The notes under the pieces are model-generated. The model made no database searches and was not told where the DNA came from. It saw only the letters and a list, made by a program, of their open reading frames with translations. The position numbers were made by a program, and so were the translations under genes. Below are positions 39,727 through 48,912 of a stretch of 64,000 bases of DNA, piece by piece. How positions within the stretch are numbered: position 1 is the first letter of the stretch; each line of letters begins with the position of its first letter. The DNA comes from Pengzhenrongella frigida (GTDB lineage: Bacteria; Actinomycetota; Actinomycetes; Actinomycetales; Cellulomonadaceae). The DNA lies in NCBI RefSeq assembly GCF_004168625.1, contig NZ_SDWW01000008.1, forward strand, positions 1 through 64,000. The letters are read 5' to 3'.

Positions 39727-41415
39727 TCACAGACTGAGGGCGGGCTCCGGGCGGTGCACCCCGCGGGGACGGTAGCCCAGGGCGTCGGCGCATCCGAGCA
39801 GGTCGGCCGCGTACCAGACGACGGCGAGCCACATCTCGGTGCCCTGCAGGGACGGCTCCCGGCCGGGGGCGAACGGCACCCCGCGCCCGGGCACCCACGC
39901 CGAGAGCGCGCGGGCGAGCACGGCGGACGGCACCGCGTCGATCTCGGCCCGGCGGTGCTCCGGGCCGGTCGACGCGGCCCACCACAGCAGGTGCACGACG
40001 TCCAGCGCGTCACAGGCTGTCGTGCCCGACGCCCGACCGATCTGGTCGGCGCGCTCGAGCACCGTGTCGATCAGCCGGTCCTGACCACCGACCGGCACCC
40101 CCCACTGGGCCAGGGTCCCGCGCACGGCGCGATAGGTGCCGTTCACGGGCTCGAGGAGCTCGCCAGCCGCCGATCCCCACAGGCCCGAGGCGGGTTCGCG
40201 GTGGGTCGTGAGCCACCCGACCAGGGTGTCGACCAGACCGGCTGGCGTGGGGTGTCCCCCGAGCCGCGCCCAGGTCAGCGCCGTGCCCACCGAGTCCACC
40301 AGGGCCCCGGCACCCCAGGCGTTGGTCCGCCACGGCAGGCCGTCGAGCAGACCGACGAGCTCGCCGGGCGACAGCACGGTCACCGCGCGCACCGGGTGCT
40401 CGAACGAGGAACCGAGCAGGTCCAACGCGTACCCGACGCTGAGCACGTGATAGGCGCGGGATTGATCGGGCAGCTGCGGCTTCGCCGACGACGCCGGCTC
40501 GGCGTCGGGCACCGGTTCGCCGGCCCCGCCGCGCTCGGCGACCAGCCCGCTGACCGGGTCCTGCAGCGCGCGCAGGCGCGCGACGTGCTCCGCACGGGTC
40601 AGCTGCGCCGGCGGCCCGCCGAGCAGCAGGTCGGCCAGCTCGACGGCGTCGCCGTGGGCGCGCACCGTCGCCGGTGCCGAGGGCGCGTCGCGGTACAGCC
40701 CGTCGACCCAGGCGGCCGCGAGGATCTGGGGCAGCTCGGCGGTGGCACGCTGCGCGAACCCGCGCAGACGGTCGGTGAGCGCGTCCGGGCCGCCCGCGGC
40801 ACCGGCGGTACGAGCGGTGCCAGCGGTGCCCGCGGTGCCCGGTGCCGAGGTACGCCGGTCCCGCACCACTCGAGCGGGGTTGCCGACGACCACCGCCCAC
40901 TCCGGCACGCTCTTCGTGACGACCGAACCCGCGCCGACCACGGCGTGGGACCCGATCCGGACGCCGTCGAGCACGACCACGTGGCTGCCGAGCCACACGT
41001 CGTCGCCGATCGTGATGCCCGTCGAGCTGAGCGGCTGGCGGAAGATCTCTCGCTCGAGGTCCGCGAATCCGTGCTCGAAGCCGAGCACCGAGGTGTGCGC
41101 GCCGATCCGCACCGCACGGCCGATGCGCACCCGCCCGCGCACGGCGGCGGCGACGTTCACCGAGCAGTCCGCGCCGAGGACGACGTCGCCGGTCAGGTGG
41201 GCGTGGGCCGCCACAGAGCTGCGGTCCCCCAGGACCAGGGCCTCCGGGTGCACGGCCGCCAGACGGGAGACCACGCAGTCCGTCCCGATCGTGAGGCCAC
41301 GGCCGCGCAGCTCGGCGATCCGGTCGCCCTGGTCGGCGCGCTGCTCGGGCGACGCGGTCTGCCAGTACTCCCACGGGGCGAAGTCCGCCCGCAGGTCGTC
41401 GTCGGCGGGTGTCAT
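39727..41415 (-). CDS. hexapeptide acyltransferase fused to a helical-toroid domain
   Basis: 562 residues. ATG 41415 is preferred; a GTG at 41427 sits too close to its GAGGAG. Residues about 40-190 are a left-handed beta-helix of the maltose/galactoside O-acetyltransferase type (ITIGDDVWLGSHVVVLDGVRIGSHAVVGAGSVVTKSVPEWAVVVGNPARVV) with the catalytic-type His in GFEHGF. A Gly-Thr-Ala-rich linker (194-208) then joins a helical domain of about 350 residues (repeats such as WAGALVDSVGTALTWARLGGHPTP and GTEMWLAVVWYAADLLG) like prenyltransferase/terpene-cyclase or polysaccharide toroids. The fusion is not one I recognise. Within the uronate locus it may modify or bind an oligosaccharide. Confidence 0.82.
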   Translation of the reverse strand: MTPADDDLRADFAPWEYWQTASPEQRADQGDRIAELRGRGLTIGTDCVVSRLAAVHPEALVLGDRSSVAAHAHLTGDVVLGADCSVNVAAAVRGRVRIGRAVRIGAHTSVLGFEHGFADLEREIFRQPLSSTGITIGDDVWLGSHVVVLDGVRIGSHAVVGAGSVVTKSVPEWAVVVGNPARVVRDRRTSAPGTAGTAGTARTAGAAGGPDALTDRLRGFAQRATAELPQILAAAWVDGLYRDAPSAPATVRAHGDAVELADLLLGGPPAQLTRAEHVARLRALQDPVSGLVAERGGAGEPVPDAEPASSAKPQLPDQSRAYHVLSVGYALDLLGSSFEHPVRAVTVLSPGELVGLLDGLPWRTNAWGAGALVDSVGTALTWARLGGHPTPAGLVDTLVGWLTTHREPASGLWGSAAGELLEPVNGTYRAVRGTLAQWGVPVGGQDRLIDTVLERADQIGRASGTTACDALDVVHLLWWAASTGPEHRRAEIDAVPSAVLARALSAWVPGRGVPFAPGREPSLQGTEMWLAVVWYAADLLGCADALGYRPRGVHRPEPALSL

Positions 41416-41473
41416 CGTGCGAACCACCTCCTCGTGGTCGGGACCGTCAGCTCGTGCCTCGCTGCCACCGCGC

Positions 41474-42658
41474 CTACCAGTAGGGGATCCAGGTGGGCTT
41501 CACCGCGCGGGTCAGGGCCTCGAGGTAGAAGTAGTCGCCCCAGAGCGTCCCCTCGTCCACGCCCACCGACTTGGGCTTGTCGTAGATGCCGTGCAGCAGC
41601 AGGGCGTTGGACTCGGGGTGGCCCGCCGTCGAGTAGCCGGCTGCCAGCGAGGCCAGGATGTCCCGGGCCGCCCGCTGGTAGCGCTGCTTGCGCGGACCGT
41701 CGGGCAACCAGGTCGCGAGCTCGTCCAGGCCGCAGACGGCGATCGCTGCGGCCGAGCTGTCGCGCTCCTCGCCGCTGCCGTCGGCGAACGCGAGGTCCCA
41801 GTACGCGACGTGGTCGGCCGGCAGGTGGTCGAGGAAGTAGTCGGCGCACCGCTCGGCGGCGCGCAGGAACGTCTCGTCCGACGTGTGCCGGTAGTTCAGC
41901 GCGAACCCGTAGACGCCCCACGCCTGGCCGCGCGCCCAGCAGGAGTGGTCCGCATGCCCCTGCTCGGTGCCGCCACGCAGCGGCTCGCCGGTCACGACGT
42001 CCCAGTAGAAGGTGTGGAACGTGGTGTTGTCCGGCCGGATGATGTGGTCACGCAGCTGGATGGTGTGCCGGTGCGCGGCCTCGCGGAACCGCGGATCGCC
42101 GGTCTGCTCGGTCGCCCAGTACAGCAGCGGCATGTTCATCAGGCTGTCCACGATCGTGCGGCCGCGCTGCTCGGGGCTGCTCAGGTCGCCCCACGCCTGG
42201 ATGATCCCGGCCGGCTCCAGGAAGCGGACCATCAGGTGCTCGACGGCGTCGAGGGCGGCCTGCCTGGCCTGCGCGTTCCGGGTCACGCGCCAGGGGGCGA
42301 CGCACGCCAGCGTGTACAGGAACCCCAGGTCATGGGTGTCCAGGTCGATCCCCCGCCCCACCCGGTCGGCGAAGCTCTGCACATGGCGCTCGCCCGCGCG
42401 GCGGTACGCCTCGTCACCCGTGTGCTCGTACGCCAGCCAGACCATCCCCGGCCAGAAGCTGGTCGTCCAGCCGTGGTTGCTGCCCTCGGGGAAGCTGCCC
42501 TTGGCCGCGCGCGCCTGGTAGACGTCCGCGGCGGTGGTGTCGTCCGGGTAGCGGTCACCGAAGGCCGCGACGTTCGTGGCCACCGTGCTCAGCGCAGCCT
42601 CCAGGGCGGGGGCGAGCCCGTCCTGCTCGGTCGCGCGATCTAGCTCGGTCGGAATCAT
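41474..42658 (-). CDS. GH88 unsaturated beta-glucuronyl hydrolase
   Basis: 394 residues. (Alpha/alpha)6 fold with the two family Asp residues visible: Asp110 in THDLGFLYTL and Asp171 in IVDSLMNMPLLYW. CWARGQAWGVYGF and GTLWGDYFYLEALTR are further GH88 blocks. Enzymes of this family hydrate the 4,5-double bond of unsaturated uronic acids left by polysaccharide lyases, releasing them from the non-reducing end. No signal peptide. It is the expected partner of the heparinase-like lyase in the same locus and is evidence that the substrate contains uronic acid. Confidence 0.95.
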   Translation of the reverse strand: MIPTELDRATEQDGLAPALEAALSTVATNVAAFGDRYPDDTTAADVYQARAAKGSFPEGSNHGWTTSFWPGMVWLAYEHTGDEAYRRAGERHVQSFADRVGRGIDLDTHDLGFLYTLACVAPWRVTRNAQARQAALDAVEHLMVRFLEPAGIIQAWGDLSSPEQRGRTIVDSLMNMPLLYWATEQTGDPRFREAAHRHTIQLRDHIIRPDNTTFHTFYWDVVTGEPLRGGTEQGHADHSCWARGQAWGVYGFALNYRHTSDETFLRAAERCADYFLDHLPADHVAYWDLAFADGSGEERDSSAAAIAVCGLDELATWLPDGPRKQRYQRAARDILASLAAGYSTAGHPESNALLLHGIYDKPKSVGVDEGTLWGDYFYLEALTRAVKPTWIPYW

Positions 42659-42690
42659 CGGTGTGCTTCTCTCTGTCAGGCAGGGGGCGT

Positions 42691-43374
42691 TCAGGAAGCC
42701 GGCGCACGGACCGGGGCGTCACCGGGGTCCAAGGCCGGACGCAGGGCGTACCTGCTGTTCGCCCACACGACGTACAGCAGCGGGGCGGCCGCGAGACCGA
42801 GGCCGACCGCCGGTCGGGCGGCGACGAGCATGACCAGCAGCACGAGGGCGAACAACGACACGACGGTCAGGTACCACCGGCGGACCGCGAGGAACAGCGA
42901 CGCGCGTGTCAGGTCGCGCAGGCGAGCCCCGGGCCGTTCCGCGACGCCGACCAGGGCCAGGGTCGCCGTCGAGAGCACCAGCACGGCGAGACTGACGAGG
43001 ACCGGGATCGCGACGGCACCCCACCGGTTGCTCCACACCAGGCGCCCATCGACGCCCAGCACGACGAGCGAGCCCGTCGCGAGCGCACCGATCGCGGTGG
43101 CCCGCCGGAACAGCGACCGCCAGGCCGCGACGAACGTGCGCACCACCGCCGTCGTGCCGTCGGCGGAGAACGCCGCGAACACGGCGAACGCCGCGGCGAA
43201 CGCCGGCGTGCACAGCGGCGCGACGACCGCCAGCAGCGGCCAGGACCGGGCCGGATCGGTGACGACCAGGCCGACGACGAACGGCAGGCAGGCGACCACC
43301 AGCAGCAGGTTGGTCATCAGCACCATGTACGCGGTGCTGAAGACCTGGTTGAAGGTCTCGTGCTTGGGACGCAT
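42691..43374 (-). CDS. DUF624/YesL-family membrane protein
   Basis: 227 residues with about five membrane segments. The N-terminal FNQVFSTAYMVLMTNLLLVVACLPF and the central RTFVAAWRSLFRRA are typical of YesL/DUF624 proteins, which are regularly encoded with CUT1 importers for pectin- or glycosaminoglycan-type oligosaccharides. Function unknown, perhaps an accessory transporter subunit. It starts 3 bases after the stop of the MalG-type permease. Confidence 0.88.
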   Translation of the reverse strand: MRPKHETFNQVFSTAYMVLMTNLLLVVACLPFVVGLVVTDPARSWPLLAVVAPLCTPAFAAAFAVFAAFSADGTTAVVRTFVAAWRSLFRRATAIGALATGSLVVLGVDGRLVWSNRWGAVAIPVLVSLAVLVLSTATLALVGVAERPGARLRDLTRASLFLAVRRWYLTVVSLFALVLLVMLVAARPAVGLGLAAAPLLYVVWANSRYALRPALDPGDAPVRAPAS

Positions 43375-43376
43375 CG

Positions 43377-44270
43377 TCAGCCCTTCAGCCCGCTGGTGGC
43401 GATGCCCTCGACGAAGTAGCGCTGGCCGACCATGAAGATGATCGCGATCGGCAGCACCGACAGGACCGAGCCGGTCATGATCAGCGCGTACTCCGCGTTG
43501 TACTGGCTGACGAACGACTTCAGGCCGAGCTGGATCGTCCACAGGTTCGGGTCGCGCAGGTAGATCAGCGGCCCGAGGTAGTCGTTCCAGGTGTTCACGA
43601 AGGTCAGCAGCGTCAGGCTCGCCAGCGCCGGCACGGACAGCGGCAGGATGATCCGGCGGTAGATGCCGTACTCGCTCAGCCCGTCGATCCGGGCGGCCTC
43701 GCTGAGCTCCTCCGGCACGGTCTCGTAGAACTGCTTCATCAGGAACACCCCGAAGGCGCCGAACGCCTGCAGCGCGACGATCGACCACAACGTGTTGGAC
43801 AGGTGCAGCTTCGACATCAGGATGAACTGCGGAATCATGTACGCCTGCCACGGCACGGCGATGGTTCCGACGTAGACGAGGAACAGCACGTCCCGGCCGG
43901 GAAAGCGCACCTTGGAGAAGCCGTAGGCGGCGAAGCTGCCGGTGAGCAGCTGCAGCGCCGTGACCGCGAGGGACAGCACCATGGTGTTCTTCAGCCACGT
44001 GGACATGTCCGACTTCTGCCAGATGTCGACGTAGTTGCTCCACACGAAGGTCTCGGGGATCCACTGGATCGGCACGCTGAACACGGCGTTGTTCGTCTTC
44101 AGCGACGACATCACCATCCAGAAGAACGGCAGCAGGACGCCGGCTGCGGCGAGCCCGAGGGCGACATAGCCGAGCACCCGGCCGACGGTCTTCTTGGTGG
44201 AACGGGGGCGGCGGCGCGGGAGCGGGCTCCCGATCTCGGGGATCGGCCGGACCGCGGTCGTGATCGCCAT
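43377..44270 (-). CDS. carbohydrate ABC importer permease (MalG type), uronate locus
   Basis: 297 residues with a basic N-terminus, six membrane segments and coupling loop EAARIDGLSEYGIYRRIILPLSVPA. Its ATG shares one base with the stop of the partner permease (TGATG). It forms the translocation pore with the MalF-type subunit. Like the first importer, no dedicated ATPase is encoded. Confidence 0.95.
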   Translation of the reverse strand: MAITTAVRPIPEIGSPLPRRRPRSTKKTVGRVLGYVALGLAAAGVLLPFFWMVMSSLKTNNAVFSVPIQWIPETFVWSNYVDIWQKSDMSTWLKNTMVLSLAVTALQLLTGSFAAYGFSKVRFPGRDVLFLVYVGTIAVPWQAYMIPQFILMSKLHLSNTLWSIVALQAFGAFGVFLMKQFYETVPEELSEAARIDGLSEYGIYRRIILPLSVPALASLTLLTFVNTWNDYLGPLIYLRDPNLWTIQLGLKSFVSQYNAEYALIMTGSVLSVLPIAIIFMVGQRYFVEGIATSGLKG

Positions 44271-45175
44271 CAGGCTTCACTCCTCTTGTTCACCAGGAAC
44301 TGCACGACGGTGATGGAGATGCAGATGAGGAACAGCACGATGGAGACGCTCGACGCGTAGCCGAGCTGGTTCTCCACGAAGCCCTTCGTGTAGATGTACT
44401 GCGACAGCACGAGGGTCGACTGGCCGGGGCCACCGTTGGTCATCACGAGGATGAGATCGAAGACCTTGAAGCTGCCGATCGTGAGCATCACGGTGATGAA
44501 GAACGTGGTCGGTCGCAGGCACGGCACGGTGATGTTCCGGAACCGCTGCCACGCGCTCGCGCCGTCCACCCGGGCGGCTTCGTACAGCTCCGGCGGGATC
44601 GTCTGCAGCCCCGCGAGGAAGAGCAGCATGTAGTAGCCCATCTCCCGCCAGGTGCCGACCAGGATCACGGCCGGCATCGACCAGTCGGCCGACGTCGTCC
44701 AGCCGGGGGGATTGCTCACCCCGACCATGGTGAGGAACTGGTTGATCGGGCCCGACTCCGGGCTGAAGAGCATGTTCCAGACCACGGCGATGGCCACGAT
44801 CGACGTCACGTACGGAAAGAACGCCGCGGTGCGGAAGAAGGCGACGCCGCGCATCTTGCGGTTGAGCAGCAGGGCGAGCGCCAGCGAGAGCCCGAGGGTG
44901 AGCGGAATGTGAAAGACCGTGTAGTAGACGGTGTTCGACAGGGCGACCAGGAAGCTCTTGTCGCCGACCATGCGCTGGAAGTTCGCGAGCCCCACCCAGT
45001 CGGCGGTGCCGAAGGCGTTCCAGTTGGTGAAGGCGATGTAGAAGAGGGCGATCACCGGTACCAGCGTGAGCACCGCGAACCCGAGGAAGTTCGGCAGGAT
45101 GAAAGACCAGCCGAGCATGGTGTTGCGCCATTTCAGGCGGCTTCCCGGGCGTCGGGCCTCGAGGGTCGTTGCCAT
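44270..45175 (-). CDS. carbohydrate ABC importer permease (MalF/UgpA type), uronate locus
   Basis: 301 residues, six helices; first at WSFILPNFLGFAVLTLVPVIALFYIAF. Coupling loop EAARVDGASAWQRFRNITVPCLRPT. The start has GGAGAG about 5 bases upstream. It is separated from the binding-protein gene by 119 bases containing a long hairpin. Confidence 0.95.
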   Translation of the reverse strand: MATTLEARRPGSRLKWRNTMLGWSFILPNFLGFAVLTLVPVIALFYIAFTNWNAFGTADWVGLANFQRMVGDKSFLVALSNTVYYTVFHIPLTLGLSLALALLLNRKMRGVAFFRTAAFFPYVTSIVAIAVVWNMLFSPESGPINQFLTMVGVSNPPGWTTSADWSMPAVILVGTWREMGYYMLLFLAGLQTIPPELYEAARVDGASAWQRFRNITVPCLRPTTFFITVMLTIGSFKVFDLILVMTNGGPGQSTLVLSQYIYTKGFVENQLGYASSVSIVLFLICISITVVQFLVNKRSEA

Positions 45176-45223
45176 GCGTCTCTCCGTCAGGTCGCGTCGT
45201 TCGGTGGGAGGAGCTCAGGGGTG

Positions 45224-45273
45224 CCCCCGGGGTTCTGGCGGGCGACGCGTAGCCGCGCGCCAGACCCCGGGGG
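45224..45273 (-). terminator. intra-operon hairpin after the binding-protein gene
   Basis: A long, nearly perfect inverted repeat: CCCCCGGGGTTCTGGCG (45224-45240) against CGCCAGACCCCGGGGG (about 45258-45273), one bulged base, loop about 17. It lies between the lipoprotein stop and the permease start, the same place as the hairpin at 8161-8198. Confidence 0.7.
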
Positions 45274-45294
45274 TGATCAGTGGCCGGCAGAGGG

Positions 45295-46605
45295 CTACTG
45301 GTTGAGGACCTCGTTCTCGGCGCGGCTCTCGGCCTCGGCCAGCGCGTCCTCGACGGTCGAGCTGCCCGACATGATGATCGAGTGGGCGTCGTTGAGGATG
45401 TTCTGGATCCCGGTGGTGTACTTCGAGACCGGGTTCTCCGGCTTCGTGTCGTGCGTGGAGAAGGCGAACCGCGACAGGTCGTCGGTCGGGACACCCTTGA
45501 GGCCGAAGTACGCCTCGGTCACGACGTCGGACGCGTAGGCCGGCGTGATGCCGATCTTCGCCAGGGCCAGGGCTGCGTCCTCGCTACCGACGTACGCGAG
45601 GAACGCCTTGGCTGCGGCGGCCTTGTCGTCGTCGATCGCCGGGTTGATCCCCAGGCCGGTCGGGTCACCGAAGGTCACCGGGTTCTTGACGGTGCTCGAG
45701 TCGAGCTGCGGGGCCGGCGCGATCCCCCAGTTGAAGGTCTCCGAGTCCCCGCTGGCCTGCTGGGCGATGAGCGTGGCCACGTACCAGCTGCCCATCGGCA
45801 TCATTGCGGCCTTCTGGGTCCCGAACTGCGCCTGGTAGGTGAGGCTGTTCGTCGTCGCCGTGCCGTACGAGGCCTGGGCGCCGCTGTCTTGCAGCGCGAT
45901 CCGGCTCTCGTAGTACGGCGCCAGGTAGGAGAAGTCGCCGCTGAGCAGATCGGCGTCGGGCGTCTGGGCGAGCGCGAAGCCCTGCACCGGCGACTGCCAC
46001 GTGTGCTGGTAGGTGCCCAGCGCGGGGCTGCCGGCGGCGGCCAGCGCCGCGGTCATCTCGTCGGCGTTGGTGGCGTAGTCGTCCCAGGTCCACGAGCCGT
46101 CCGGGTACTCCATCCCGGCGGCGTCGAACAGGTCCCGGTTGTAGTACAGGTACCAGGAGTCCTGCCGGTAGGGGATGGCGTAGGTGGCGCCCTCGACCTC
46201 GTAGGCGTCGAGGCCGCTGAGGGACTTGTCGAGGGTGTCGGCGACGTCCGACAGGTCCATCAGCTGGGCGCCGTTCTGGTACGTGAAGAAGTTCTTCAGG
46301 TTCTTCTGCACGTAGATGTCCGGTGCGGTGCCGGCCGCGAGGTCCGCGGTCATCTGCGTGTCGTAGTTGGTGGCGTCGTACTCCTTGGCCTCCACGGTGA
46401 TGTCCGGATTGGCGGCGTGGAAGGCGTCGGCCAGCGTCTGGAACTCCGGCGTGGTCGCGAGGCTCCACCCCGCGAGGGTCACGGTGACCGGGCCCGACGG
46501 GGTCGTCTCCGGCGCCGACTCCGCATCAGCATCGCTGCTGCAGCCGGCGAGGGCGAGGGAGAGGGCCGCGGCGATGCCGAGGCCTGTCACGATCGAGCGC
46601 TTCAT
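45295..46605 (-). CDS. sugar ABC importer solute-binding lipoprotein, uronate locus
   Basis: 436 residues. Lipobox LAGC with Cys22, then an acidic Ser/Glu linker. The mature part starts VTVTLAGWSLATTPEFQTLADAFHAANPDI, a family 1 solute-binding fold. The ATG at 46605 overlaps the DUF2264 stop by 4 bases but also has its own AAGGAG 6 bases upstream. Anchored outside the membrane, it should bind a uronate-containing oligosaccharide, judging by the GH88 and lyase genes. Confidence 0.95.
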   Translation of the reverse strand: MKRSIVTGLGIAAALSLALAGCSSDADAESAPETTPSGPVTVTLAGWSLATTPEFQTLADAFHAANPDITVEAKEYDATNYDTQMTADLAAGTAPDIYVQKNLKNFFTYQNGAQLMDLSDVADTLDKSLSGLDAYEVEGATYAIPYRQDSWYLYYNRDLFDAAGMEYPDGSWTWDDYATNADEMTAALAAAGSPALGTYQHTWQSPVQGFALAQTPDADLLSGDFSYLAPYYESRIALQDSGAQASYGTATTNSLTYQAQFGTQKAAMMPMGSWYVATLIAQQASGDSETFNWGIAPAPQLDSSTVKNPVTFGDPTGLGINPAIDDDKAAAAKAFLAYVGSEDAALALAKIGITPAYASDVVTEAYFGLKGVPTDDLSRFAFSTHDTKPENPVSKYTTGIQNILNDAHSIIMSGSSTVEDALAEAESRAENEVLNQ

Positions 46606-48698
46606 GCTGTCTCCTTAGAGATCGAATCCCACCGTTGGGTTCCGAACGACGATCGGGCGGCCGGATTGGCGTACCCGGAAAGCTGCGAGTCGAGCAAGGT
46701 GCGGGTCGTGACGCCGTCGGGCCAGCCGACGCTGACGGTGCCCGACCCCTCGATCTCGGCGGTGCACGGGACCTCGCGTCCGGCCCTGTCGGTGCCCGCG
46801 AGCTCGACGAGCGCGGCGACCCAGACCCCCACCTGGACCGGGAACTCGAGCCACGGCACGACGGCGGCGAGCCCCAGGGGGGTGGCGTCCATCCGACGCG
46901 TGGTGCCCGCGATCGGCGCACCGAGGACGGCGGCGATCCGGGACGTGACCCGGCCCGCCCTCGCCCCCGCGCCCGGTGCGGCCCCGGCGCTCGCGGCGAC
47001 CGGCTCCGCAGCGAGCGGCTCCGCAGCGAGCGGCTCCGCAGCGGGACCGGACACCGCCCAGCCGCCCACGCGGAGCCGCAGCGCGGCGGCGTCCTGCCCG
47101 GCCGCGAGGTCCTGCACCCGCACGAGCCGCAGCTCCCAGGGCCCGCGGACCAGCGAGAGGGTCGTGACCCGGCCGGCGGGGGTCGTCGTACCGACGTAGC
47201 CGGAACCGTGGTGCTCCTGCGCCGCCGCGGGGGTGAGCCAGTGCGCCGTCGCGACCGAGGCGCCGACGCCGAGGTGGCCGCCGTCCGCGGTGTCCTGCAG
47301 CTCGACCGAGAGCGTGCGCAAACCGGTGCGGTGGGTCGCCCGGCCGCCGTCGTCCAGCAGGACCACGGACTGGTCGAGCGGGTCGACCCAGCCCGCCTCG
47401 TCCAGCAGCGGGCTGGTCGCGGTCGAGTAGCCGAGCCGCGCGTACAGCGGCGAGTCCCCCGACGTCGAGCCCTCCTCGGCGTGGTCGGTGCCGTGGTTGA
47501 CCACCCGGACGATGCCGTCGGCCCGCGTACCCGAGACGAGCCAGCCCGGCGCCCGGACGGCGAGCAGGGTGTCCGCGCGCTCGACCGGCAACGGCTCCTC
47601 GGCGGCGGTCCAGACGGGGTGGTCGGCCGGCAGGGCGAGACCGAGCATCCCCTTGCTCGCCCAGTACGGCGAGCCCGGTCCCGAGTACGACTGCGCCAGC
47701 CGTGGCCACGACCCGTGCCAGCCGAGCGTGAGCAGGCCACGCTCGTCCAGCGCACCGTGGTCGGCGAAGTGGCCCATGATCCCGGACGCGGCGCGGCGCA
47801 GCAGGCCGGGCGACAGGGACGGCACCTCGGCGATGGCGCCGACCCAGAAGGGCGCGGCGGCGGCGAACCGGTAGGCGAGGCTGCGGCCCTGGATCAGCGG
47901 CGAGCCGTCCGCCCCGACCAGCTGGATCGCGTCGGTGAGGAACCGGTCGAGCTGCGCGGTGTCCGACGCGCGACGCGGCGCCGCAAGGTCTTCGGCCCCG
48001 GCCATCCGCGCCCACAGAGCGGGGTACAGGTGCAGGGCCCAGCCGACGTAGTGGTCGTAGGACCGCTCGCTGCCGTCGGCCATCCATCCGCCCGGCCGGC
48101 GGAAGCTGTCGTGGGTGGCCAGGTCCTCGGCCATCTCGCCGGCCGACCAGGGGCCGCCGACCGACCTGAGGAAGGTCTGCACGACGAGCCGGAACCAGAC
48201 CCAGTTGATCCGCGGGTAGGTGTCGTCGCCGACGGCGGGGGCGAGGTAGTCGATCACCTGCTGCTGGACCAGCGGAGTGAGCCGGTCCCAGATCCACGGC
48301 CGGGTCAGGTCGAGCACCAGTGCGATCGAGGCCGCCTCGACCTTGGCCTGCGGGTGCTCGTCCAGGCGGACCCAGCGGTCGGGCGAGGACGGGTCGGTGC
48401 CGGCCGCCAGGCCCTCGGCGTACCACTGCGCCAGGTGCCCGGGATCGGCGCCGCGCTCCCCCGCGAGCCGGAACCCGGCGAGCAGGAAGGTCCGGGCGAA
48501 GCCCTCCAGGCCGTCGACGGCGCGACCGTAGCCGCCCTCCGGGCCGGGCAGCGTGATCCGGGCGTGTCCGGCGGAGGCATAGGGGCGGACGGCGGTCAGC
48601 ATCCCGTCCGCGAGGTCGGCCCACTGCTCGCGCGACCAGCCGCTCGACCCGGATACCGGGCCGTGGGTCGGGTGCGCCGCGCTGAGGTCGATTCTCAC
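46602..48698 (-). CDS. DUF2264 family protein
   Basis: 698 residues, no signal peptide. The first 380 residues form an (alpha/alpha) domain with DUF2264 features (GFARTFLLAGFRLAGE, NWVWFRLVVQTFLRSVGG, GWMADGSERSYDHYVGWALHLYPALWA), followed by a beta-rich C-terminal half, overall like heparinase-type or GH105-related toroid-plus-sandwich proteins. The family is found in uronic-acid and rhamnose utilisation loci; no activity is established to my knowledge. Three AAEPLA-type repeats (DNA repeat near 47013-47040) mark a flexible loop. First gene of the minus-strand operon. Confidence 0.85.
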   Translation of the reverse strand: MRIDLSAAHPTHGPVSGSSGWSREQWADLADGMLTAVRPYASAGHARITLPGPEGGYGRAVDGLEGFARTFLLAGFRLAGERGADPGHLAQWYAEGLAAGTDPSSPDRWVRLDEHPQAKVEAASIALVLDLTRPWIWDRLTPLVQQQVIDYLAPAVGDDTYPRINWVWFRLVVQTFLRSVGGPWSAGEMAEDLATHDSFRRPGGWMADGSERSYDHYVGWALHLYPALWARMAGAEDLAAPRRASDTAQLDRFLTDAIQLVGADGSPLIQGRSLAYRFAAAAPFWVGAIAEVPSLSPGLLRRAASGIMGHFADHGALDERGLLTLGWHGSWPRLAQSYSGPGSPYWASKGMLGLALPADHPVWTAAEEPLPVERADTLLAVRAPGWLVSGTRADGIVRVVNHGTDHAEEGSTSGDSPLYARLGYSTATSPLLDEAGWVDPLDQSVVLLDDGGRATHRTGLRTLSVELQDTADGGHLGVGASVATAHWLTPAAAQEHHGSGYVGTTTPAGRVTTLSLVRGPWELRLVRVQDLAAGQDAAALRLRVGGWAVSGPAAEPLAAEPLAAEPVAASAGAAPGAGARAGRVTSRIAAVLGAPIAGTTRRMDATPLGLAAVVPWLEFPVQVGVWVAALVELAGTDRAGREVPCTAEIEGSGTVSVGWPDGVTTRTLLDSQLSGYANPAARSSFGTQRWDSISKETA

Positions 48699-48821
48699 GT
48701 GTCCTTCTCCATCGAAGTGACCGGGCCTTGGCCGCGGCGTTGCACGATCTCGATGTGAACTTGATCACCGAGGCGCCCATTGAGTACAACGCGCAGAACC
48801 GAACATGTCAAATCTATCTCG

Positions 48822-48838
48822 ATCTGATACGATCAGAT
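48822..48838. promoter_or_regulatory. palindromic operator of the uronate locus
   Basis: ATCTGAT-ACG-ATCAGAT, perfect 7-base arms, lies between the divergent DUF2264 (start 48698) and lyase (start 48913) genes. Related words (CGATCTGAT, CGATCAGAT, CGATCAC) are repeated at about 10-base spacing around it. A probable binding site for the DeoR/LacI hybrid regulator encoded at 50847. Confidence 0.6.
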
Positions 48839-48912
48839 TCGATCACGACTCCTCGTCGGGGAGTCCTGACAAACGGGCTGAGATCGCTCGGAACTGGACT
48901 CGATGGGGAGAC

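Noticed and set aside
46602-48698. DUF2264 gene considered as a second heparinase II/III lyase
   Set aside because: Fold pattern is similar but the His-rich heparinase block is absent, so only the DUF2264 assignment is kept.
48805-48912. Earlier in-frame ATG for the heparinase-like gene
   Set aside because: The added 36 residues would be encoded across the palindromic operator and have no ribosome-binding site.
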